This document shows positions 18,411 through 27,445 of a stretch of 64,000 nt of DNA, in pieces. The stretch's first letter is position 1. Each line of letters starts with the position of its first letter. The notes beneath the pieces were generated by a model, which was not told where the DNA came from, ran no database searches, and saw nothing but the letters and a program-made list of their open reading frames with translations. Source of the DNA: DAOSWM01 sp035380045 (GTDB lineage Bacteria; Bacteroidota; Bacteroidia; Bacteroidales; Tenuifilaceae); assembly GCA_035380045.1 (NCBI GenBank), contig DAOSWM010000005.1:1-64000 (forward strand), written 5' to 3'. The position numbers and the translations under genes are program-made.

Positions 18411-20378
18411 ATGCAAAAGCTTTGTACGCTAATTCTGGTTCTACTTTTTTTATTTTCAGGAAAACTGGCAACCGGTCAGAATCCTCCCGAACTCGACAGT
18501 TTGCTAAAATCCGAGCAGGCAGCCACCAACGATTCCGTTAAATTTGCAACGTTAAGCAAAATTGCCCTGGCCTACGCCGATAGCTCCTACGAAAAAAGTC
18601 TTACATACTGGCGCAAAGCGCTCGAGCTGGCCACAAAAAAAAGGTATAGGCTAGGAATGGCCGACTGCTACCAGCAAATTGGCTACATCTTAATGCGTCA
18701 GGGCGAATTCCCTACAGCCCTTCAGGAGCTGAATAACGCTCTCACAATTTTTGAGTTCATCAAAAATAGGAAGGGAATGGGTGAGGTTTACAACGATATT
18801 GGCTTAATTTACAAATCGTGGGGTCGATACGAGCAAGCCCTACAAAACTACCTCTCATCCCTGGCCATTTACGATGAAATTGGCGATGACGAGGGCTCCT
18901 CCATCGCATCAAACAATATTGGACAGATATACTACTTCCGCGAGGAGTACGAAAAAGCCATCACATTCTTTCAGCAGTATTTGCATGTAAATAGGCGAAA
19001 CAACTACGCCCGTGCTGTTGCCGGAGCAGCAAATAATATTGCCTCGGCCTACCTCGAGCTGGAGCAGTACGATAAGGCCCTCGACTACTACACCGAGTCG
19101 CTGCAAATTTACGATTCCCTCGGAATCGATCTTGGGGTTGCCATCCTGCAGGACAACATCGGCTCGCTCTACTCAAAAAAGCAGCAATACACCGATGCCC
19201 TACTGTTTCATAAAAATGCGCTGAACATTTTTCAAAGTATAAACAGCAAACCCCGAATTGGTCCGGTTTTAATGAACATAGGGCTGGTATACACCCAAAC
19301 GAAAAGTTACCCTCTGGCGCTCAACTTTTTGCTTCAGAGCAAAAACATTGCTGAAGAGTTGAATCAACGAGAAAATCTCAAAGACATATATTTCAACCTA
19401 AGCGAAGTTTACGATTTTCTCGGAGAGCATAAAAAAGCCCTCGTATTCCATAAAATGTATGTTAACCTGAAGGATTCGTTAATGAACGATGAAACCGCCG
19501 AGAAGTTGGTTTCAATGGAGGCACGTTACGAAACTGAAAAAAAATCGAGAGAGCTTCAGCTTCTTCAATCCAAACTTGACCAGCAGAAAAAGGTACAGAT
19601 ACTCACCCTTATTATTGTTGTGCTGTTTGTTTTCCAAACACTTATTCTTATTAGGGAGAACCACCAAAAAAGGCGAGCCATTCAAAGAATAAAATGTGAA
19701 AAAGATTCTTTCAATAGATTTACGAGCTGTTTTTACGAAAACTACTTCCAAAATATCAAACGCATTCCATGCCATTTCAATAAAACAGTAATACTACCTG
19801 AGAAAGCCAAGGATTTTAGCTCAACAATACTTTACACCCACCCGAAAGATGAGTCTCTGATTGTACTAATGGTACACAGCAACTCTTTAAAAAGTGAGGA
19901 CAAAAATATCGTACCAGAAGCGTTTCAACATGCATATCATGCAGTAAATTCAGCAAACAATTTTGATGCAAAAAAACTCTATTCACTTTTTAAAAATACT
20001 TACTATCAAAATATTATCGAACCCAAGAACCATTTACAACTAAACTGCATTATACTAAGCAGCAGCCAAATTACCTACTACGGCGACCAGCCTTTCTGGT
20101 ATAGAAAATCAGAAAGTATAGTAAATAAAGTAGAACGTAAAACCCTCTCATCAGAACCCACATTGTTAAGCACCAATGATTTTGATGAAGTTTTCTTCAC
20201 TATCTCCTCCCCTAATGCTTTGGGTCAAGGCTTTGATCAACCACTCAGTAAAACACTGGAGATTCTGAACAATGAGCCCTTTGGAAATGTGATTGAACTT
20301 ATTAGAAGTAGCTACGATTTCTGGGAAACCTCGGCAGAGGAGAATTGCGAGGCTATAGTTTTTGCTCTTCGTATATAG
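18411..20378 (+). CDS. TPR-TM protein with degenerate SpoIIE-like domain, probable pseudophosphatase (655 aa)
   Basis: The start at 18411 follows an AAGGAAA ribosome-binding sequence and opens a signal peptide (hydrophobic core LCTLILVLLFLFSG). About eight TPR units fill residues 30-370, and a transmembrane helix lies near 396-416. The C-terminal 220 residues follow the spacing of the SpoIIE domains elsewhere in this window but lack the metal ligands. LIVLMVHSNSLKSED stands where ADCTGHG is expected, LNCIILSSSQITYYG where MDIxLCxxN..LQFAG is expected, EVFFTISSP replaces YLATDGF, and NCEAIVFALRI replaces QVDDVTILGI. The frame is intact, so it is not a decayed gene. A regulatory, non-catalytic role is inferred. 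Confidence 0.8.
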   Translation: MQKLCTLILVLLFLFSGKLATGQNPPELDSLLKSEQAATNDSVKFATLSKIALAYADSSYEKSLTYWRKALELATKKRYRLGMADCYQQIGYILMRQGEFPTALQELNNALTIFEFIKNRKGMGEVYNDIGLIYKSWGRYEQALQNYLSSLAIYDEIGDDEGSSIASNNIGQIYYFREEYEKAITFFQQYLHVNRRNNYARAVAGAANNIASAYLELEQYDKALDYYTESLQIYDSLGIDLGVAILQDNIGSLYSKKQQYTDALLFHKNALNIFQSINSKPRIGPVLMNIGLVYTQTKSYPLALNFLLQSKNIAEELNQRENLKDIYFNLSEVYDFLGEHKKALVFHKMYVNLKDSLMNDETAEKLVSMEARYETEKKSRELQLLQSKLDQQKKVQILTLIIVVLFVFQTLILIRENHQKRRAIQRIKCEKDSFNRFTSCFYENYFQNIKRIPCHFNKTVILPEKAKDFSSTILYTHPKDESLIVLMVHSNSLKSEDKNIVPEAFQHAYHAVNSANNFDAKKLYSLFKNTYYQNIIEPKNHLQLNCIILSSSQITYYGDQPFWYRKSESIVNKVERKTLSSEPTLLSTNDFDEVFFTISSPNALGQGFDQPLSKTLEILNNEPFGNVIELIRSSYDFWETSAEENCEAIVFALRI

Positions 20379-20519
20379 AAAACAATCGTTTGTGGAGCTA
20401 GAATACCAATTCACAAAACTAGGATGTAATTATTTGCCATTGTTTACACGATTTTACTAAATTTACTACGTTCAATTGCTCAAAACACAATACAACATAC
20501 AACCAAAAGCTGTTCGACC

Positions 20520-21224
20520 ATGAAATTACTCCTGATTAGCAACTCAACCAACGCCGGAGAGCCCTACCTCCATCATCCAAAAGAACAAATTGCAACGTTC
20601 CTGAAGGGAATCAACAAGGTACTTTTCCTCCCATATGCTGCGGTAACCTTTTCGTTCAACGAGTACGAACGGAAGGTGCAGGAGCGTTTCAGTGAGATGG
20701 GAATAGAGGTTGACTCGCTACATCACCATAAGGATGCAAAAAAAGCAGTAAAAGAAGCTGAGGCCTTTGTTGTGGGTGGTGGAAACACGTTCCGCCTGGC
20801 AAAAATGATTCAACAGCTTGATATTATAGAAACGCTACGTTACCGCGCACTTGAAGGTGTTCCATATGTCGGTTGGAGCGCAGGAGCCAACGTTGCGTGT
20901 CCAACCATTTGTACCACAAACGATATGCCCATCGTTGAACCCGATAATTTCAGCGCATTCAACCTTGTTCGGTTTCAAATAAACCCCCATTACCTCGATG
21001 CAAACCCCGATGGGCATGCCGGAGAAACAAGAGAACAACGTATTGAAGAGTTCCTTGAAATGGATCCATACGTGTACGTTGTTGGACTTAGAGAAGGCTC
21101 AATGCTCCTCCTTGAAAAGGGCAACCTTAATTTAGTTGGCCCAAAACCAGCCCGTATATTTCGACACGGTACAATACCAAAAGAAGTAAAGCCCGGTGAC
21201 GATTTAGACTTTCTTTTTGAATAA
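20520..21224 (+). CDS. pepE: Alpha-aspartyl dipeptidase PepE (234 aa)
   Basis: This peptidase S51 member hydrolyses dipeptides with N-terminal aspartate, in the cytoplasm. The catalytic triad known from Salmonella PepE is present at identical numbering: Ser120 in GWSAGANV, Asp135 in CTTNDMP and His157 in INPHYLDANPDG. The GGGNTFRL nucleotide-fold-like motif is also typical. Length (234 aa) is normal and there is no signal peptide. A terminator follows immediately, so it is probably monocistronic. Confidence 0.95.
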   Translation: MKLLLISNSTNAGEPYLHHPKEQIATFLKGINKVLFLPYAAVTFSFNEYERKVQERFSEMGIEVDSLHHHKDAKKAVKEAEAFVVGGGNTFRLAKMIQQLDIIETLRYRALEGVPYVGWSAGANVACPTICTTNDMPIVEPDNFSAFNLVRFQINPHYLDANPDGHAGETREQRIEEFLEMDPYVYVVGLREGSMLLLEKGNLNLVGPKPARIFRHGTIPKEVKPGDDLDFLFE

Positions 21225-21233
21225 CTATAACTT

Positions 21234-21261
21234 AACCGCAATAAAACGTTGCGGTTTTTTT
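21234..21261 (+). terminator. Rho-independent terminator after pepE
   Basis: AACCGCAA at 21234-21241 pairs with TTGCGGTT at 21249-21256 around a 7-nt loop and is followed by five further T. It separates pepE from the ABC transporter, which therefore needs its own promoter. Confidence 0.82.
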
Positions 21262-21266
21262 GTACA

Positions 21267-21295
21267 CGTTGTAACATTTACGTTGCAACATCGTC
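21267..21295 (+). promoter_or_regulatory. Putative ECF-type promoter with overlapping direct repeats
   Basis: TGTAAC at 21270-21275, a 16-bp spacer and CGTC at 21292-21295 match the two motifs at the ECF locus and lie 26 bp before the ABC ATPase start. The same stretch holds CGTTGTAACAT (21267-21277) and CGTTGCAACAT (21281-21291), direct repeats with one mismatch and near-palindromic cores, which could instead be a repressor site. Confidence 0.5.
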
Positions 21296-21321
21296 TTTCA
21301 ATAAATAAAAAATTAAATCCG

Positions 21322-22005
21322 ATGATTAGAACGAACATGCTTTCCAAGGTTTTTAGAACCGATGAGGTTGAAACAACGGCCTTGAATAACGTTTCATTTG
21401 AAGTTTCAACAGCTGAATTTGTTGCCATTATGGGCCCTTCGGGTTGCGGTAAGTCAACCCTTCTAAACATCATTGGATTGCTCGACAACCCCACTTCCGG
21501 CGAATTTTTCTTCAACGGAACTGAAGTGTCAAAATTCAAGGAAAAGCAACGTACAAATCTCAGAAAATCGAACATCGGTTTCGTGTTCCAAAGTTTCAAC
21601 CTAATCGATGAGCTCACTGTTTATGAGAATGTTGAACTACCCTTACTTTACCAAAATATGCCCTCATCAGAGAGAAAAAAAAGGGTTGAAGTAGCGCTTG
21701 AACGTATGAAAATCTCGCACCGAAAGAAGCACTTCCCACAACAGCTCTCAGGTGGTCAGCAGCAAAGGGTTGCCATTGCACGTGCCGTGGTTGGTAACCC
21801 AAAACTCATACTAGCCGATGAGCCAACCGGCAACCTCGATTCTGCTAACGGAGAAGAGGTTATGGGGCTCCTTTCGGAGCTAAATCGTGATGGAACCACC
21901 ATTGTTATGGTAACACACTCACCAAGCGATGCTGAAAAAGCACACCGAATTATTCAACTTTTCGATGGTCACATTGTAACAGAAAACATCAAGAAACTCC
22001 TCTAA
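21322..22005 (+). CDS. ABC transporter ATP-binding protein, MacB/LolD type (227 aa)
   Basis: Walker A (GPSGCGKST), the Q-loop (FVFQSFNLID), the signature LSGGQQQR, Walker B (LILADEPTG) and the H-loop (MVTHS) are all present. The ATG at 21322 is chosen over an upstream in-frame ATG at 21217 because the latter would cover the pepE terminator and promoter region. It powers the FtsX-type permease encoded 11 bp downstream. Such pairs act as mechanotransmission exporters of lipoproteins, antimicrobials or peptides rather than as classic channels. The substrate is unknown. Confidence 0.93.
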   Translation: MIRTNMLSKVFRTDEVETTALNNVSFEVSTAEFVAIMGPSGCGKSTLLNIIGLLDNPTSGEFFFNGTEVSKFKEKQRTNLRKSNIGFVFQSFNLIDELTVYENVELPLLYQNMPSSERKKRVEVALERMKISHRKKHFPQQLSGGQQQRVAIARAVVGNPKLILADEPTGNLDSANGEEVMGLLSELNRDGTTIVMVTHSPSDAEKAHRIIQLFDGHIVTENIKKLL

Positions 22006-22016
22006 TCATTAATCCA

Positions 22017-24467
22017 ATGTTCACTAATTTTTTGGTGAGCGCATACCGCAATTTAATGCGCAACAGAACTTTTACTATTGTAAATATTCTAGGCCTCTCA
22101 ATTGGTATTCTATCGTCTATTCTGGTTCTTCTTTACGTAACCGATGAGCTCGCATTTGACAAACACCACTCCAAACACCATAGAATTTACCGCATTATTT
22201 CAAATTTTCACATCAATGGTAAGCAGGACTTATTTGCCGTCTCTGCACATTCCCTTGCTCCTACCCTGAAACAAGAATTCACTGATGTGGAGGAGTTTGT
22301 TCGCTTTATCCCAACCGATAACTTCTTCTTCCGATACAATGGGGCTGATTTTAACGAGGAAGAATTCTTTTTTGCCGATTCATCAATGTTTAAAATATTT
22401 GATCATGAGTTCCTGCTTGGAAATCCTGAGGATGCGTTAAACAATCCTTACTCCATAGTAATTACTGAGACTCTTGCAAAAAGAATTTTTGGGAACACCA
22501 ATCCCATCGGGCAGGTTCTTCAGGGAATGCAAAACGAACCATTTACAATAACCGCCGTAATTAAGGATGTTCCTCGCAGATCCCACTTCCGTTTTAGTGC
22601 CCTTGTTTCAACGGCCACCATAAGAGAGCAGATTGGAATAGAACGGTTTAACGACAACACCTCCGCATCCTTTTGGAACGTTAATACCTACTCATACATT
22701 CTTCTTCGTAAGGGTGGTTCAACCGAATCAATTCTTTCTAACTTCGAACCCTTTAACGAGAAGTACATTGTCCCAGTAGGAAAGGCAATAAATGGTGAGT
22801 TTACTCCAATTTTTCAGCCATTAAAAGAAACCCACTTCACAAAAATTGAAGGTTTACAAGGCGATTTCCCGGTTGGTAATCATTCTTACCTTTTCATTTT
22901 TTCTTTCGTAGCACTTTTTATCCTAATTATTGCCTGTATAAACTACATGAACATGGCAACTGCCAGGTCGACAAAAAGAGCCCGGGAGGTTGGTATTCGT
23001 AAGGTAATTGGTGCCACCCAAGGACAAATCGTGCGACAGTTTATCAGCGAATCTTTCCTACTCTCAATTATTGCTGCACTAATAGCCCTGGCATCATCAG
23101 CACTTATCATGCCATGGTTCAACCACCTGGCAGACAAACAGATACTTGTTTGCGAGCTATTTAAACCATCGTACCTTTTAGGAATAATATTCATCACCCT
23201 TTTTGTAGGCTTAGTGGCAGGTAGCTACCCTGCATTTTACCTTTCATCGTTTTCTCCGGTTGTTGTTCTAAAAGGGATTATGAATAAAGCAAAAGGGAAA
23301 GTTGGGTTACGTAAATTGCTCGTGGTTTTTCAGTTTACAATATCAATTTTAATGATTATTGCAACCCTTGTGGTTAGCCAACAACAAAGCTACATTCGGA
23401 ATAAAGATATGGGGTTTGACAAAGAGAACCTATTAATAGTATCTGATTTGGATACCATTATTGGAAAAAGGGTTAACTCCTTTAAACAAGAGTTGCTTCG
23501 CAACCCGAATATTCTTGGAGTAGCAGGATCACAACAAGTACTGGGAATTAGCAATAGTAAGATTGTTTCAAGAATTGAACAGGATGGAGAAATGAAAGAG
23601 GTTGCCCTCAACCTCATTGGGTGCGATTTCGATTACCTGAAATTGTTGGGTGTTAAGATAGATCAGGGACGACACTTTGACCCAACAATGAACACCGACT
23701 CTACCCAAGCATTCATAATTAATGAAACGTTCGCAAAGTTTTACGGATGGAGCGATGAGCCCATGGGAAAAAGGATACAGTTTGGCCTCCGGCTCGATGG
23801 AACCGTTCGAAACGATGGACGGGTTATTGGCGTAGCCAGGGATTTTCACTTCACTTCAATCCACAACCCCATTGAACCTTTCATGTTTATTATTTCACCC
23901 CGAGAGCCCAACGTTCTTACAATAAAAATTAAACCAGGAACTGTTAACGAAACCCTCGATTTTGTTAAGAAAAAGTTTGATGAATTTAAGGCAACACGCG
24001 ACTTAAACTACTACTTCTTAGAACAGGAACTTGAAGATTTATACCGAGCAGAGCAAAAACTAGGATGGCTATTTCGAGTATTCTCGGTAGTTACAATTTT
24101 CATTTCATGCTTGGGTTTACTTGGCTTAAGTTCATTTATTACAGAACAACGAACTAAAGAAATAGGCATACGAAAAGTTTTAGGTGGAACCAGCGTAAAC
24201 ATTATAATACTCCTCACAAAACAATTCCTTTCGTTAGTTCTTGCTGCAAACATTTTTGCCTGGCCCCTTGCATATTTTGCAATGCAAAGATGGTTGCAAG
24301 GCTTTTCCTACCGAATCGCATTTGCCCAATCGCCTTTTAGCTGGCAAACATTACTCCCTATGCTTTTCTCAGGAATTTTAGCCCTGCTCATTGCGTTTAT
24401 TACTGTTGGGTTGCTTTCATGGAGGGCAGCAGAAGCAAATCCGGCTGGCTCACTAAAATACGAATAA
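22017..24467 (+). CDS. FtsX/MacB-like ABC permease (816 aa)
   Basis: The N-terminal helix (FTIVNILGLSIGILSSILV) and a large periplasmic MacB_PCD domain are followed by a helix group near residues 290-440. A second periplasmic domain and a final helix group near residues 680-810 complete the tandem FtsX layout common in Bacteroidota. Both FtsX cores contain the KEIGIRKV/REVGIRKV segment that contacts the ATPase. Length near 800 aa is normal for this duplicated form. It is cotranscribed with the ATPase and ended by a strong terminator. An export or envelope-stress role is inferred from family and from the ECF-like promoter. Confidence 0.9.
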   Translation: MFTNFLVSAYRNLMRNRTFTIVNILGLSIGILSSILVLLYVTDELAFDKHHSKHHRIYRIISNFHINGKQDLFAVSAHSLAPTLKQEFTDVEEFVRFIPTDNFFFRYNGADFNEEEFFFADSSMFKIFDHEFLLGNPEDALNNPYSIVITETLAKRIFGNTNPIGQVLQGMQNEPFTITAVIKDVPRRSHFRFSALVSTATIREQIGIERFNDNTSASFWNVNTYSYILLRKGGSTESILSNFEPFNEKYIVPVGKAINGEFTPIFQPLKETHFTKIEGLQGDFPVGNHSYLFIFSFVALFILIIACINYMNMATARSTKRAREVGIRKVIGATQGQIVRQFISESFLLSIIAALIALASSALIMPWFNHLADKQILVCELFKPSYLLGIIFITLFVGLVAGSYPAFYLSSFSPVVVLKGIMNKAKGKVGLRKLLVVFQFTISILMIIATLVVSQQQSYIRNKDMGFDKENLLIVSDLDTIIGKRVNSFKQELLRNPNILGVAGSQQVLGISNSKIVSRIEQDGEMKEVALNLIGCDFDYLKLLGVKIDQGRHFDPTMNTDSTQAFIINETFAKFYGWSDEPMGKRIQFGLRLDGTVRNDGRVIGVARDFHFTSIHNPIEPFMFIISPREPNVLTIKIKPGTVNETLDFVKKKFDEFKATRDLNYYFLEQELEDLYRAEQKLGWLFRVFSVVTIFISCLGLLGLSSFITEQRTKEIGIRKVLGGTSVNIIILLTKQFLSLVLAANIFAWPLAYFAMQRWLQGFSYRIAFAQSPFSWQTLLPMLFSGILALLIAFITVGLLSWRAAEANPAGSLKYE

Positions 24468-24485
24468 TAACCTTCGCTCGTAATA

Positions 24486-24537
24486 AAACCTAAATGTTTC
24501 ATTAAAACTCAAGTGAAACATTTAGGTTTAATTTTGT
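24486..24537 (+). terminator. Rho-independent terminator
   Basis: A perfect 16-bp stem (AAACCTAAATGTTTCA at 24486-24501 against 24514-24529), a 12-nt loop and a following AATTTTGT end the ABC transporter transcript. Confidence 0.8.
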
Positions 24538-24560
24538 AAAAAGAGGAGTACAATTTATAC

Positions 24561-24595
24561 TTTGTTTCATTATTATTTTCATTTTTCTATTTTTG
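24561..24595 (+). promoter_or_regulatory. Putative promoter of the bactofilin-ATP synthase operon
   Basis: TTTG at 24561-24564 and TATTTTTG at 24588-24595 match the -33/-7 elements of Bacteroidota primary promoters with a 23-bp spacer, 55 bp before the bactofilin start. No further promoter-like sequence is obvious in the operon. Confidence 0.55.
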
Positions 24596-24649
24596 TAAAT
24601 TATATAGCTCATTTTTCAAGCAGAAATTACGTAAAAAAATTAAAAAGAT

Positions 24650-25045
24650 ATGGCAAAGAACAACGAACCCGAAACCACCTCGAACAACATAAACCTCATT
24701 GGTTTTGGGACAGAAATACACGGTGATGTTATTTGTAATGGTGATCTTCGAATTGACGGAACCCTTGTGGGTAATATTTCTGCCAAAGGGAAAATTGTTA
24801 TTGGGGAAACCGGTAAGATAAAAGGTGAGATAACATGTAAAAACACGGACATATCGGGATTTGTTGACGGGAAAATAGTTGTTGCGGAACTGCTCTCACT
24901 AAAAACCACCGCAAAGGTTGTTGGCGATATGGTTACAAGCAGGCTCGCCATTGAACCTGGAAGTAAGTTTACAGGATACTGCGATATGTCTTCCGAAGCT
25001 GAAAAGAAAAACCCAACTTCACCAGTAACCGCGAACAATAAATAA
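24650..25045 (+). CDS. Bactofilin (polymer-forming cytoskeletal protein, 131 aa)
   Basis: The core has repeating short strands with hydrophobic-glycine spacing (IHGDVICNGDLRIDGTLVGN, then GKIKGEITCKNTDISG) that form the right-handed beta-helix of bactofilins, flanked by disordered, charged ends. These proteins polymerise without nucleotide at the membrane and help position wall or envelope enzymes. The length is typical. It heads the ATP synthase operon, 31 bp before a small membrane protein gene. A link to ATP synthase function is contextual only. Confidence 0.9.
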   Translation: MAKNNEPETTSNNINLIGFGTEIHGDVICNGDLRIDGTLVGNISAKGKIVIGETGKIKGEITCKNTDISGFVDGKIVVAELLSLKTTAKVVGDMVTSRLAIEPGSKFTGYCDMSSEAEKKNPTSPVTANNK

Positions 25046-25076
25046 GGGATAGTTTTCCTATGAGAACTAACGCGAA

Positions 25077-25475
25077 ATGGATGAAGCTCATGTAATCAGG
25101 CGTTTTATAAAACGTTCGATTGTAATTTTTTTATTCTGGGGACTCATATGTGCCGCCACATTCATATGGTTTGTTCCGGAACATTACTTCCATTTTGTTC
25201 CTGTTATTTTTTTATATTTCTACCTGATTAACCTGTTCGTGTTTCGGTTTCTGGTGAAGTCAAACAACCTTTCAATCCATAAGTTTTCCAGAAGGTTTGT
25301 TTCACTTACATTCGCCAAGTTTTTTGGCTCCTTTCTGTTCGTTGTTATATTTCTTTTACTGAACCCCAACAAGCTCATCCCCTTTCTGGTGATATTTATC
25401 ATTCTGTACTTTTCCTCTCTAATTCAGGAAGTTTACGATTTTTTAAACTTTCTAAAGAAAAGAAGTGTAAAATAG
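25077..25475 (+). CDS. Small four-helix membrane protein, AtpI-like (132 aa)
   Basis: Four hydrophobic helices are visible, near residues 14-34, 39-59, 78-97 and 101-120, with few polar residues and no cofactor motif. Its place directly before atpB matches that of AtpI/AtpZ-type assembly helpers, which assist c-ring assembly or magnesium entry. Sequence similarity to AtpI is not obvious by eye, so the assignment depends on topology and location. Confidence 0.65.
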   Translation: MDEAHVIRRFIKRSIVIFLFWGLICAATFIWFVPEHYFHFVPVIFLYFYLINLFVFRFLVKSNNLSIHKFSRRFVSLTFAKFFGSFLFVVIFLLLNPNKLIPFLVIFIILYFSSLIQEVYDFLNFLKKRSVK

Positions 25476-25531
25476 CTACCATTAATAAAAAAAACTGAGT
25501 ATTTTTGGTTTTGTCATAATTCTAACAAAGA

Positions 25532-26647
25532 ATGAGGCGGTTTTTCCTTTCCTTTTTTCTACTGTTTGCATTAAGGCTTACCCTTGATGTGAGTTTTTGT
25601 TATGCAATGCCATCAGAATCTGACAAAGAGGCTCATCAACAAGACTCAATATCCAACCACAAAAAAAGTTTTAACCCTGGCGATTTTGTTTTCGACCATA
25701 TTGGCGATGCGCACGATTGGCACATACTAACCATCGGAGAACACCACATCACAATACCCCTTCCGGTAATTCTTTTCAGCCGGCATCAAAAAAGGCTTCA
25801 CGTTTTCTGGTCCAGTAAATTTCACCACGGACATTCCGACTACGAAAATTTTCGGCTGGTTCAGGAGGGCGCCTTAAAGGGGAAAATTGTTGAACTCAAC
25901 CCAAGCGGGGAGCCGCTTGAAAAGTTACCCCTCGACTTCTCCATAAAGAAAAATGTTGCCGCCATCTTTTTTTCAATGTTACTGCTGTGCTTCATATTCA
26001 TATCAGTAGCCCGTTCGTATAAGAAAAGGCCAAAATCGGCACCAAAAGGTTTGCAGAACCTGATGGAAATGCTCATACTGTTTGTTCGTGACGATATAGT
26101 TATTCCCTCACTTGGGCAAAAACACTATGCCAAGTATATGCCCTTCCTGCTAACTATCTTTTTCTTTATCTGGATAAACAATTTACTCGGGCTAATTCCA
26201 ATTTTCCCTGCAGGGGCAAATGTTACGGGAAACATTGCCGTTACCATGGTTCTGGCCATTTTTTCATTCTTTACTATAAACCTAAACGCAAACAAACAGT
26301 ACTGGAAACACATTTTTAACCCACCTGGCATCCCAATGTTCCTGAAGCTACCAGTTCCATTGATGCCGTTTGTTGAATTGTTGGGAATTTTCATAAAGCC
26401 ATTCGTTTTAATGGTTCGGTTGTTTGCAAACATTCTAGCTGGGCATATAGTAGCAATGGTTCTGTTTAGCTTAATATTTATTTTTGGTAGCATAAACGTT
26501 TACTTTGGTTACGGAATTTCACTTGTAAGTATACTTCTCACTGTATTCATGTCTGTTTTAGAGCTGCTGGTTGCATTAATTCAGGCGTACGTATTTACGC
26601 TATTAACCGCACTATTTATTGGAATGGCTACAGAGGAACATCATTAA
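25532..26647 (+). CDS. atpB: ATP synthase F0 subunit a (371 aa)
   Basis: Subunit a forms the proton half-channels against the c-ring. The essential arginine is Arg296 in VLMVRLFANILAGH, and the final helix holds LIQAYVFTLLTALFIGMA. The protein is longer than the 270-aa E. coli subunit because of a signal-like N-terminus and a roughly 130-residue periplasmic extension, as is usual in Bacteroidota. It is followed by atpE after 26 bp. Confidence 0.95.
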   Translation: MRRFFLSFFLLFALRLTLDVSFCYAMPSESDKEAHQQDSISNHKKSFNPGDFVFDHIGDAHDWHILTIGEHHITIPLPVILFSRHQKRLHVFWSSKFHHGHSDYENFRLVQEGALKGKIVELNPSGEPLEKLPLDFSIKKNVAAIFFSMLLLCFIFISVARSYKKRPKSAPKGLQNLMEMLILFVRDDIVIPSLGQKHYAKYMPFLLTIFFFIWINNLLGLIPIFPAGANVTGNIAVTMVLAIFSFFTINLNANKQYWKHIFNPPGIPMFLKLPVPLMPFVELLGIFIKPFVLMVRLFANILAGHIVAMVLFSLIFIFGSINVYFGYGISLVSILLTVFMSVLELLVALIQAYVFTLLTALFIGMATEEHH

Positions 26648-26673
26648 AATCAATAACCTAAACTTTAAAAAGT

Positions 26674-26928
26674 ATGACAACATTACTCGTTTTTCTCCAG
26701 GTTGCAGGCGTTGCGTTTGCAAAAATGGGTGCAGCATTTGGCGCCTCTATCGTTGTAGTTGGAGCTTCGTTTGGGATAGGTAAAATTGGCTCATCGGCAC
26801 TTGAAGCCATTGCCCGCCAACCTGAAGCTGCTGGCGATATTCGTTCTAGCATGGTAGTTTCTGCTGCTCTGATTGAAGGCGTTGCTTTCTTCGCCATCAT
26901 TATTTGTGCGTTAGTACTGTTTTTATAA
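26674..26928 (+). CDS. atpE: ATP synthase F0 subunit c (84 aa)
   Basis: Two membrane helices are joined by the polar loop EAIARQPEA that contacts the central stalk. Glu68 in ALIEGVAFF is the ion-carrying carboxylate. The residue after it is Gly rather than Ser/Thr, and a Gln partner is not evident, so proton rather than sodium coupling is more likely. The size is standard. It forms the rotor ring with copies of itself. Confidence 0.95.
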   Translation: MTTLLVFLQVAGVAFAKMGAAFGASIVVVGASFGIGKIGSSALEAIARQPEAAGDIRSSMVVSAALIEGVAFFAIIICALVLFL

Positions 26929-26946
26929 TACTAAAATTAAGTTGTC

Positions 26947-27444
26947 ATGGGCTTAATAACCCCCGATTACGGACTAATCTTTTGGATGTTAGTATCCTTT
27001 AGCATTCTTGTTTTCATCCTGAAAAAGTATGCCTGGAAACCCATCCTGAACGGGATTAGAAACCGAGAGGAACAAATATCAAAATCGTTACACGAAGCTG
27101 ATTTGGCCCGTGAAGAAATTGGCAAATTGCATAGCCAAATTGACGAACTCTCTCAGAAAGCCAAAGCAGAGCGCGATGCAATTATGCAAGAAGCCCTTCT
27201 ACTGAAAGAAAAAATGATTGAAGAAGCTAGCTTAAAGGCAAAGGAAGAAGCCCAGAAACTTTTGGCTGAAGCCCGTGAAACAATTAGAAGGGAAAAAGAA
27301 AAAGCACAACTTGAGCTACGAAGCTACACCTCGAAAATTGCAATTCAAATTGCAGAAAGCATTCTTAGAAGTGAACTTGACAACAAGGCAAAGCACGAGC
27401 AACAAATCCAAGCGCTTTTAAACGAAATCTCTTCAAAAAACTAG
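26947..27444 (+). CDS. atpF: ATP synthase F0 subunit b (165 aa)
   Basis: One N-terminal membrane helix (LIFWMLVSFSILVFILKKY) is followed by a long charged coiled coil rich in Glu, Lys and Ala, as in the peripheral stalk b subunit. Length and position between atpE and atpH are standard. The stop is 1 bp from the atpH start. Confidence 0.94.
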   Translation: MGLITPDYGLIFWMLVSFSILVFILKKYAWKPILNGIRNREEQISKSLHEADLAREEIGKLHSQIDELSQKAKAERDAIMQEALLLKEKMIEEASLKAKEEAQKLLAEARETIRREKEKAQLELRSYTSKIAIQIAESILRSELDNKAKHEQQIQALLNEISSKN

Positions 27445-27445
27445 G

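Noticed and set aside
21217..21321. N-terminal extension of the ABC ATPase from an upstream ATG
   Set aside because: It would run through the pepE terminator and the putative promoter, and the added residues match nothing in the ATPase family.
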